DNA of 6,515 nt from an uncultured Pseudomonadales bacterium (GTDB lineage: Bacteria > Pseudomonadota > Gammaproteobacteria > Pseudomonadales > Porticoccaceae). Numbering within the stretch: the stretch's first letter is position 1; each line of letters starts with the position of its first letter. Positions 1 to 5,019 of this stretch are shown here, one piece after another. The stretch is from the NCBI GenBank assembly GCA_937998635.1, contig CALLDA010000183.1, forward strand, positions 1 to 6,515, written 5' to 3'. The notes under the pieces were generated by a model. It saw nothing but the letters and a program-made list of their open reading frames with translations, ran no database searches and had not been told where the DNA came from. A program made the translations under genes and the position numbers.

Positions 1-341
1 AACTTAAAGGCCGTCTAAACGGTATCGCGGTGCGCGTGCCGCTGGCCAATGCGTCCTTAACTGACTGTGTCTTTGAAGTCGAGAACGCCACGAATATCGA
101 ATCGGTCAACCGGGCATTAAGCGAGGCCGCCGATGGCTATCTTGCCGGCATTCTTGGCTACGAAGAAAAGCCCCTGGTCTCTGTGGATTTCACTGACGAT
201 ATCCGATCCGGCATTGTCGATGCACTATCGACCATGGTTATCAACCAAACTCAGGTCAAACTATTGATCTGGTATGACAATGAGATTGGCTATGTACACC
301 GCTTGATGGAGCTGGCTCGTAAGGTTGCCAGTGATCTTTGA
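1..341 (+). CDS. ArsJ-associated glyceraldehyde-3-phosphate dehydrogenase, C-terminal part (5' end outside window)
   Basis: The open frame enters from the left edge (first full codon at 3) and gives the last 112 residues of a protein normally about 335 long. Seen: LKGRLNGIAVRVPLANASL, the strand around the phosphate-binding arginine of GAPDH, and WYDNEIGYVHRLMELARKV near the C-terminus, the GAPDH motif whose asparagine contacts NAD. The catalytic cysteine and most of the Rossmann domain lie outside the window. The sequence differs from housekeeping GapA (for example NEIGYVHRL where NEWGYSNRV is usual), and arsJ follows at 32 bases. Known from family work: such GAPDHs use arsenate in place of phosphate and produce 1-arseno-3-phosphoglycerate in the cytoplasm, the substrate of ArsJ. 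Inference: this is the ars-operon paralogue rather than the glycolytic enzyme. No terminator is visible between it and arsJ, so the two are probably co-transcribed. Confidence 0.93.
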   Translation, partial: LKGRLNGIAVRVPLANASLTDCVFEVENATNIESVNRALSEAADGYLAGILGYEEKPLVSVDFTDDIRSGIVDALSTMVINQTQVKLLIWYDNEIGYVHRLMELARKVASDL

Positions 342-373
342 GTGCCTAACCTTGCCTTTTAAGCCAGCCTGAT

Positions 374-1606
374 ATGAGTCGAGAATTACTACAATATATC
401 ACCGTCACCCTGAGCTATTGGGGCTTTACCGTCACCGATGGTGCCCTGCGTATGTTAGTGGTGCTGTATTTCCATCAGCTTGGCTACAGCCCTTTTGAAG
501 TGGCCAGCCTGTTTTTGTTTTACGAATTTTTTGGCATCGTCACCAATTTTTCTGGTGGCTGGCTAGCGGCTCGAACCGGACTTAATACCACCTTGCATAT
601 CGGCCTGATCTTACAGGTCGTTGCCCTGGCCATGCTGCTCATAGACTCCGCTTACTTGTCCGTGCTCTATGTCATGGCCGCGCAGGCGATTTCTGGGATA
701 GCCAAAGATCTCAATAAAATGACCGCTAAAAGTAGCATCAAGTTGTTGGTGCCCGAGACCAGGCAGAGTCAACTCTATAGCTGGGTCGCTCTGCTCACCG
801 GCTCCAAAAACGCTTTAAAAGGCGCTGGGTTTTTCCTGGGCGCAGTGTTGTTATCAAGCCTCGGTTTTCGGGGCGCATTACTGGTGCTGTTGGGCGGTTT
901 AATGATCGTCTGTGTGCTGAGCTTTTTATTGCTTGATCGAGGTGCAGGAAAAACAACTTACGTGCCTAAATTTCGCGATATATGGTCAAAAAGTGCTGCG
1001 CTTAATCGCTTATCAGCGGCACGTTTATTTTTGTTTGGTGCCCGTGACATCTGGTTCGTAGTCGCACTACCGGTGTATTTACAAAGCCAATTAAACTGGA
1101 GTCACACCGCCGTGGGTAGTTTTCTAGCGCTGTGGATTATTGGCTATGGCGGTGTGCAGAGCATCGCACCAAAGATCACTGGGACGCGGCCTTCACAGAC
1201 ACCCGACGGTAGAACTGCCTTGCACTGGGCGCTAGCCCTGTGCGTTATCCCCGCGCTTATTGCAGTGGCACTGAGCCTTAGTCCTACATCCGACCAGCTG
1301 GTGATTATTGGCGGCTTGCTGGTTTTCGGCTTTGTTTTTGCCATTAATTCGTCGGTGCATTCTTTCTTGATCGTCGCCTATGCCAAACAGGATGGTGTGT
1401 CCCTTGATGTCGGTTTTTACTATATGGCCAATGCTGCGGGTCGCCTGGTGGGTACGGTGTTATCGGGGCTGATCTATCAATGGCAAGGGCTTACTGCCTG
1501 CATGTTAGCTTCAAGTTGCTTTTTAATTATTACGGCGCTTTTGTCAATACAACTACCTGGCCGACATCAGAGTTTCCCGCGACAGCAGTCAATCGGGAGC
1601 GAGTAA
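374..1606 (+). CDS. arsJ: ArsJ, organoarsenical (1-arseno-3-phosphoglycerate) efflux MFS transporter
   Basis: A 410-residue inner-membrane protein of the major facilitator superfamily, the usual length for ArsJ. Seen: a highly conserved ArsJ N-terminus (TLSYWGFTVTDGALRML, about residues 12-28), EFFGIVTNFSGGWLAARTGLN (51-71), which includes the MFS motif-A loop, and SGIAKDLNKMTAKSSIKLLV (107-126), which is very characteristic of ArsJ. Hydrophobic stretches recur throughout, including about 75-103, 152-187, 225-236, 246-262, 283-302, 307-336 and 371-393. Role from the literature on the family: it exports 1-arseno-3-phosphoglycerate made by the adjacent GAPDH; the compound then breaks down outside and arsenate is expelled. 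The start at 374 places the conserved region at residue 8, as expected, although no clear Shine-Dalgarno sequence is present (upstream AAGCCAGCCTGAT), which suits translation following the upstream gene. The C-terminal tail (394-410) is hydrophilic and variable. Its stop is only three bases from the stop of the convergent gene at 1610-1846. Confidence 0.95.
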   Translation: MSRELLQYITVTLSYWGFTVTDGALRMLVVLYFHQLGYSPFEVASLFLFYEFFGIVTNFSGGWLAARTGLNTTLHIGLILQVVALAMLLIDSAYLSVLYVMAAQAISGIAKDLNKMTAKSSIKLLVPETRQSQLYSWVALLTGSKNALKGAGFFLGAVLLSSLGFRGALLVLLGGLMIVCVLSFLLLDRGAGKTTYVPKFRDIWSKSAALNRLSAARLFLFGARDIWFVVALPVYLQSQLNWSHTAVGSFLALWIIGYGGVQSIAPKITGTRPSQTPDGRTALHWALALCVIPALIAVALSLSPTSDQLVIIGGLLVFGFVFAINSSVHSFLIVAYAKQDGVSLDVGFYYMANAAGRLVGTVLSGLIYQWQGLTACMLASSCFLIITALLSIQLPGRHQSFPRQQSIGSE

Positions 1607-1609
1607 AAA

Positions 1610-1846
1610 TTAGACAGTGTGCTTATCGACCAACTTCAGATGCCGGCTTTGCCAGGGCTCACCAAGCATCTCCATTAACTGCCGTATTTGCGATTTAGTA
1701 ATCGCGTCTTTAGAAGAAACCCAGTAATCCAGCATGGTTTCAAATAATTTTGGGTCACGTAGGGATGGAGCATCACCATACTCATCACGCAGGCGTTTGC
1801 GTATGATGTTAACCTTTTCGATAATTGTTTTATCGTATATATCCAT
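1610..1846 (-). CDS. Small hypothetical protein, 78 residues
   Basis: I do not recognise this family. The frame encodes a soluble, charged, mostly helical-looking protein with no signal peptide or membrane segment. It is rich in Lys, Arg, Asp and Glu, with segments such as IIRKRLRDEYGD (about residues 14-25), KLFETMLDYWVSS (33-45) and QIRQLMEMLGEPW (53-65). No Cys pairs or nucleotide-binding motif are present. Reasons to take it as real: the ATG at 1846 is preceded on the minus strand by AGAGG four bases upstream, the composition is that of an ordinary globular protein, and it fits exactly up to arsJ with a three-base gap between stop codons. A weak AT-rich -10-like TAAAAT lies at 1869-1864 on the minus strand, but no convincing -35. 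The overlapping minus-strand frame at 1675-1860 is less protein-like. The adjacent arsenic genes do not by themselves imply a role in arsenic metabolism. Confidence 0.7.
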   Translation of the reverse strand: MDIYDKTIIEKVNIIRKRLRDEYGDAPSLRDPKLFETMLDYWVSSKDAITKSQIRQLMEMLGEPWQSRHLKLVDKHTV

Positions 1847-1900
1847 GGAACCTCTAGCATTGAATTTTAAAAACAGAACCTAAAAAAATAAAATCTCGGA

Positions 1901-1962
1901 AGCACTTATTGTTTTTCCTCTGTAAAGCTCAATGACGAGCTCATGGCTGATCAGCAAGTGCT
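1901..1962. repeat. Nested inverted repeats (possible hairpin or cruciform)
   Basis: AGCACTT at 1901-1907 pairs with AAGTGCT at 1956-1962. Inside it, AGCTC at 1926-1930 pairs with GAGCT at 1937-1941 across a six-base loop. GCTGATCAGC at 1946-1955 is a perfect 10-base palindrome directly beside the outer right arm. There is no T-run after the stems on the plus strand, so this is not a standard intrinsic terminator. It lies upstream of the minus-strand gene at 1610-1846, so an operator or leader structure is possible. The arms are short and some such repeats are expected by chance. Confidence 0.35.
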
Positions 1963-2110
1963 AACATTAAGCGCTCTCTTTAGACTTAAGAATTATATAT
2001 CCTCCACCGATAAATAATAAGCGCCCTTCTCACATTCTGCCAAACGAAACAATATTGAACCCTCCTGGTCAGACAGCCACTATGATCTCCATTTCAACTA
2101 TGGATTAAGC

Positions 2111-2280
2111 ATGCAAACTAAACATACTGACATTCGATTATCGGTGCAGGCATTTCTGGCATAAGCGCTGCCTGCCATTTGCAGAGAGACTGTCCAGACA
2201 TTCCATGCATAGAAAAAATGCATGCAAATATAAAAACGCTGCATCAACGTAACATATTGATTTTCATGGCTATAAACTGA
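2111..2280 (+). pseudogene. Remnant of a flavin-containing monooxygenase (N-terminal FAD-binding motif)
   Basis: An ATG at 2111 opens MQTKHTDI. The reading then continues only after a shift to the frame starting at 2137, as IIGAGISGISAACHLQ followed by RDCPDIP. This is the Rossmann FAD fingerprint GxGxxG and the following helix, in the form typical of flavin-containing or Baeyer-Villiger type monooxygenases, whose N-termini usually run D-hydrophobic-IIGAGISGI-AA-HLQ-CP. One missing base in the CG at 2135-2136 (restoring CTG, Leu) would join the two parts as D-I-L-I-I-G-A-G. After about residue 34 similarity fades and the frame stops at 2278. The expected GG-TW-D-RYPG region and the other roughly 450 residues are absent. 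The identification rests on motif recognition alone. Confidence 0.55.
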
Positions 2281-2450
2281 CTTGCTGGTATAACAGTGAG
2301 GCCCTGCTATTTCTATTTCTATTTCGCGATGCGCTACATAGTCCTCTCGAAACCATATACGCGTTCCAGCAATCAATTCGCAAGGCCGAACACTTCCAGC
2401 GTTTGCTACCGGATGTTTTCACATGCCACTAAAGTGACCCATCAAAACAG

Positions 2451-2479
2451 GTGACAAGCGCTATTATACTGTATATATT
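2451..2479 (+). promoter_or_regulatory. Predicted sigma70 promoter of imuA-imuB-dnaE2
   Basis: GTGACA at 2451-2456 (five of six against TTGACA) and TATATT at 2474-2479 (five of six against TATAAT) are separated by exactly 17 bases. Transcription would start near 2486, giving a leader of about 70 bases before imuA. The LexA box overlaps the -10 element, so bound LexA would block RNA polymerase. No experimental start site is known to me for this sequence. Confidence 0.7.
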
Positions 2480-2486
2480 AACAGTA
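2467..2486. promoter_or_regulatory. LexA operator (SOS box)
   Basis: TACTGTATATATTAACAGTA matches the gammaproteobacterial SOS box: CTGT at 2469-2472, an eight-base AT-rich spacer, and ACAG at 2481-2484, with the flanking TA on both sides also conserved. It covers the -10 region of the predicted promoter and lies 69 bases before the imuA start. Known: LexA represses imuA-imuB-dnaE2 cassettes until RecA-stimulated self-cleavage after DNA damage. The site predicts SOS control of all three genes downstream. Confidence 0.92.
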
Positions 2487-2490
2487 TAAA

Positions 2491-2496
2491 TACTGT
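2491..2496. promoter_or_regulatory. Additional LexA-like half-site
   Basis: TACTGT at 2491-2496 repeats the left half of the SOS box immediately downstream of it. The expected right half at 2505-2508 is CGCG rather than ACAG, so it is not a full second operator. With the right half of the main box it forms the near-palindrome ACAGTA-TAAA-TACTGT (2481-2496). It could be a decayed second box or a weak accessory contact. Confidence 0.35.
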
Positions 2497-2554
2497 AAAT
2501 TATCCGCGTGCCCGTCACACACCAGGCGCGCACTCATATCATAAATAAAAAGCC

Positions 2555-3400
2555 ATGAACAAAAAACTATCTATCCTCCTGGCCAGACCCGATATCTGGC
2601 AGGCTTCAGCGTCGCCACAGCAGAGCGGTGGTTTGAGCACAGGTTATCCCCTACTCGATCAGAGCCTGCACCTAGGTGGCTGGCCGGTAAGCGCCATCAC
2701 TGAATTGCTCTGTGATCACAGTGGTATTGGCGAGCTGGAGATACTACTACCCACCCTGGCACAGTATGCCAGCCAGAATCGTAAGCTGGTGCTGATTGCA
2801 CCACCCTACATACCCTACGCTCCGGCCTTACAGAGCAGCGGCATTGCTCTGGAGCAAGTGCTGGTAATACAAACACCTTCAAGGGCTGAACAGTTATGGG
2901 CTTTTGATCAACTGCTGAGAGCAGATGTTGTCGGGGCCGTGCTGTGTTGGTTGGACAGCCGGGTTAAGCATCAGCAGTTACGTAAATTGCAACTGGCGGC
3001 ACAACTCAGCCATAGCATGGCGGTATTATTCCGACCCACTCGCTCTGCCAGCGAGGCTTCACCAGCGGCCCTGCGCATTGCCCTGTCGCCAACGCCCCGT
3101 GCCTCACATGCAGCAAAATCCTGCCGCTTACATATACTCAAACAACGCGGTGGCTGGGCTGGACAAATCGTTGATATCCCCCGCCCCAACAAGCTGCTTG
3201 AAATGCGTGTTTCTGCTTCCGGCCTGCCTGTGCATATACCAGGAAACAGCCTTCAGGATGGTTCTGAATATAGCCCCAACCATAAAGCGCCATCACAGAA
3301 CATCGATATGCACTGGGACTTCGAAGCACATTTCCCCAACAATCCCTTTGATCTATCTCCGGATAAAACACATTCGGAAATCGACAACACCCTCCATTGA
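2555..3400 (+). CDS. imuA: ImuA, SOS translesion-synthesis accessory protein (RecA-like)
   Basis: A 281-residue cytoplasmic protein with the layout of gammaproteobacterial ImuA. Seen: GGLSTGYPLLDQSLHLGGWP (25-44), the entry to the RecA-like core; ITELLCDHSGIGELEILLP (48-66), at the place of the Walker A loop but without the GKT lysine and threonine; and VVGAVLCWLD (125-134), resembling a Walker B strand. The end of the conserved region is RGGWAGQIVDIPRP (198-211). The last 70 residues are hydrophilic and look unconserved. The degenerate Walker A suggests no normal ATP hydrolysis. Known: ImuA works with ImuB and DnaE2 in damage-induced mutagenesis and can affect RecA. The start at 2555 is the first ATG after an in-frame TAA at 2546. 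The ribosome binding site is weak (AAATAAAAAGCC). First gene of an SOS operon, with imuB beginning nine bases after its stop. Confidence 0.92.
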   Translation: MNKKLSILLARPDIWQASASPQQSGGLSTGYPLLDQSLHLGGWPVSAITELLCDHSGIGELEILLPTLAQYASQNRKLVLIAPPYIPYAPALQSSGIALEQVLVIQTPSRAEQLWAFDQLLRADVVGAVLCWLDSRVKHQQLRKLQLAAQLSHSMAVLFRPTRSASEASPAALRIALSPTPRASHAAKSCRLHILKQRGGWAGQIVDIPRPNKLLEMRVSASGLPVHIPGNSLQDGSEYSPNHKAPSQNIDMHWDFEAHFPNNPFDLSPDKTHSEIDNTLH

Positions 3401-3409
3401 AGTACGCTG

Positions 3410-4993
3410 ATGCTGTGGCTCTGCTTACATTTTCACCGGCTGCCTCTGGAAGTCTGTATACCGAATAAGATGACGCAGGATGACTTGGAGAATGGTATCA
3501 GCACAAACGATCACCCCGCCGTCATCATCATTGATCAGCATCGGGTACTCATAGCTAATTCTCCAGCAACAAACAGAGGTGTCATAGCGGGCATGTCGCT
3601 GGCGACAGCACAGGCTCTGTGTAGCGAGGCGAATATCTTTGATCGAGACATCAAGCAGGAAGCCCAGGCGCTGCAGACACTGGCCTATAGCTGTTATCGC
3701 TTTACTCCCACCGTGGTTCTTTGCCCACCGGCTAGTTTGTTGCTGGAAATAGGCGGCTGCTTGAAACTGTTTAAAGGTCTACAGTGCCTGTTAAACAAGA
3801 TTAAGTCGGCAATAATTGATCAGGGTCACGAGCACACGGTCGGCCTCGCTACTACACCAAAAGCTGCGACGCTGTTAAGTCGAGCGGACATGAATCCACT
3901 GGAGTTTTTTAATTCAGACAATGGCACACTAAATAGCACTGAAGCCTTTGAGCAACACCTCTACGCGGTGCCACTGACTCTGCTCAATTGCTCGAACAAA
4001 CTAAAAGATAAATTCCGCTCTACCGGGTTTTATTGTCTGGAGGATTTATTGCGACTACCCGGCGCGGCGCTGGGTAAACGCTATGGCAAAGATTTTCTTG
4101 TTTATTTAAAACAACTGATGGGCGAACAGGCAGACCCTCAACAAAGCCTTGAATTGCCCCCTCAGTTTGAAAGCACCTTAGAGTTTAATGATGGCATTGC
4201 TTCAACAGGGCGCCTCGCCTTCCCTATAAAACGTTTGTTAATCGCGCTAACAGGCTACCTGCACGGTCGGCAATTACATTGCAGTCAGATACGCTGGAGT
4301 ATGCGCTTATTGCCTATGGGCTTATCCCCTATTAAACAGAACAGCAACAATAGTAGCGAAATCATTCTGAATTTTGCCCAGCCTCACAATAGCCTTGAAC
4401 ATTTTTTATCGATGAGCCGCCTGAAACTGGACAATCAAGCTTTACCGGCACCGGTGGAAAGCCTGACCTTACACGCTGAGCACCTGCATCAGGCAGAACA
4501 GAAAAATACTGATCTGTTTGGTTCACAAGCCGCTGACAGTCATTTTGGCAATCATCTCGGTGACCATCTCGATAACAACAAGAACCTGGCGATGCTGCTA
4601 GACAAACTACGCACGCGACTCGGTGAAAATAGTGTCTATGGTCTCAAACTAGCAGACAGCCATATTCCCGAGCAGGCCTGGCAATGCCTTCCATTAAATT
4701 CGATAAAGAATAATAGAACGCCAATTGTTAATACCACCATTGATCATGATAATGCGTCCAAGCGCCCGCTCTGGTTATGGCAAGATCCTTCACCTGTGCA
4801 GATAAAAAATCAGGGCCTTTACTGGCACGGGGAACTGGAATTATTGCAGGGGCCGGAACGTATCGAAGGCAACTGGTGGCAAAAACCTGTTTGCCGCGAC
4901 TACTTCATCGCTCGCCACCACGACGGAGCCCTGTACTGGCTTTATCGGGATCGTCTGGCAAAGCAATGGTTTATCCATGGCGCTTTTGCCTGA
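3410..4993 (+). CDS. imuB: ImuB, Y-family DNA polymerase homologue (catalytically inactive mutasome hub)
   Basis: A 527-residue protein, slightly long for the family. Seen: MLWLCLHFHRLPLEV (1-15), the ImuB N-terminus where active Y-family enzymes carry their first catalytic Asp; RFTPTVVLCPPASLLLEIGGCLKLF (97-121), where active enzymes have the acidic SxDE motif; a helix-hairpin-helix-like thumb region (about 197-240); a little-finger-like region (about 250-360); NTDLF at 366-370, a plausible beta-clamp binding motif; and the ImuB C-terminal signature RPLWLW (452-457), GPERIEGNWW (481-490) and CRDYF (495-499). Missing catalytic acids agree with the known role: ImuB does not polymerise but bridges ImuA, DnaE2 and the clamp. 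Asn/His/Asp-rich spacers at about 310-316, 371-392 and 430-450 look like lineage-specific insertions. An SD-like TGAAG at 3398-3402 overlaps the imuA stop, so translation is probably coupled. Confidence 0.93.
   Translation: MLWLCLHFHRLPLEVCIPNKMTQDDLENGISTNDHPAVIIIDQHRVLIANSPATNRGVIAGMSLATAQALCSEANIFDRDIKQEAQALQTLAYSCYRFTPTVVLCPPASLLLEIGGCLKLFKGLQCLLNKIKSAIIDQGHEHTVGLATTPKAATLLSRADMNPLEFFNSDNGTLNSTEAFEQHLYAVPLTLLNCSNKLKDKFRSTGFYCLEDLLRLPGAALGKRYGKDFLVYLKQLMGEQADPQQSLELPPQFESTLEFNDGIASTGRLAFPIKRLLIALTGYLHGRQLHCSQIRWSMRLLPMGLSPIKQNSNNSSEIILNFAQPHNSLEHFLSMSRLKLDNQALPAPVESLTLHAEHLHQAEQKNTDLFGSQAADSHFGNHLGDHLDNNKNLAMLLDKLRTRLGENSVYGLKLADSHIPEQAWQCLPLNSIKNNRTPIVNTTIDHDNASKRPLWLWQDPSPVQIKNQGLYWHGELELLQGPERIEGNWWQKPVCRDYFIARHHDGALYWLYRDRLAKQWFIHGAFA
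4547..4570 (+). repeat. Short tandem duplication inside imuB
   Basis: Two 12-base units, GGCAATCATCTC and GGTGACCATCTC, follow each other directly and encode GNHL-GDHL (residues 380-387), leading into DNNKN. They differ at three positions. The repeat sits in the hydrophilic spacer just after the proposed clamp-binding motif, a place where length changes should be tolerated. It may reflect slippage, or chance similarity in a low-complexity segment. Confidence 0.4.
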
Positions 4994-5019
4994 CGCTCTC
5001 TTAACAACAGCTTAATGCC

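Larger units (their letters stand above)
1847..2450. other. Gene-poor spacer with inverted repeats and a decayed gene
   Basis: About 600 bases lie between the start of the small minus-strand gene and the imuA promoter with no intact gene that I can support. The part nearest 1847 is AT-rich. Positions 1901-1962 hold several nested short inverted repeats. A 24-codon frame MADQQVLTLSALFRLKNYIS... (ATG at 1943, stop at 2015) has no good ribosome binding site and is too short to call. From about 2111 the plus strand carries a monooxygenase remnant, described separately. A further stop-free plus-strand stretch at 2253-2432 (for example SPLETIYAFQQSIRKAEHFQ) has no start codon and could be more of a decayed gene, but I cannot assign it. 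The minus-strand open frame at 2098-2376 is judged to be a shadow of this decayed region. Confidence 0.6.

Noticed and set aside
342..373. Possible terminator or promoter between the GAPDH gene and arsJ
   Set aside because: No stem followed by a T-run and no convincing -35/-10 pair is visible in the 32 bases, so co-transcription is the simpler reading.
1144..1344. Minus-strand open frame inside arsJ
   Set aside because: It is antisense to a strongly conserved arsJ coding region and has no supporting signal.
1480..1698. Plus-strand open frame crossing the end of arsJ
   Set aside because: It overlaps both arsJ and the convergent small gene out of frame, with no start signal.
1675..1860. Minus-strand open frame of 61 codons overlapping the small gene
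   Set aside because: It overlaps 1610-1846 in another frame, and the latter has the better start signal and more protein-like composition.
1943..2017. 24-codon plus-strand frame beginning MADQQVL
   Set aside because: Too short, no Shine-Dalgarno sequence and no recognised motif. It is noted only in the spacer description.
2098..2376. Minus-strand open frame of 92 codons
   Set aside because: It is antisense to the monooxygenase remnant, its composition is unusual (many Cys, Tyr, Met and His), there is no good ribosome binding site, and the plus strand gives a recognisable FAD motif instead.
2925..3410. Plus-strand open frame of 161 codons inside imuA
   Set aside because: It is an out-of-frame shadow of imuA. 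The product is rich in Cys, Pro and Arg and matches nothing, while the imuA frame shows clear family motifs.
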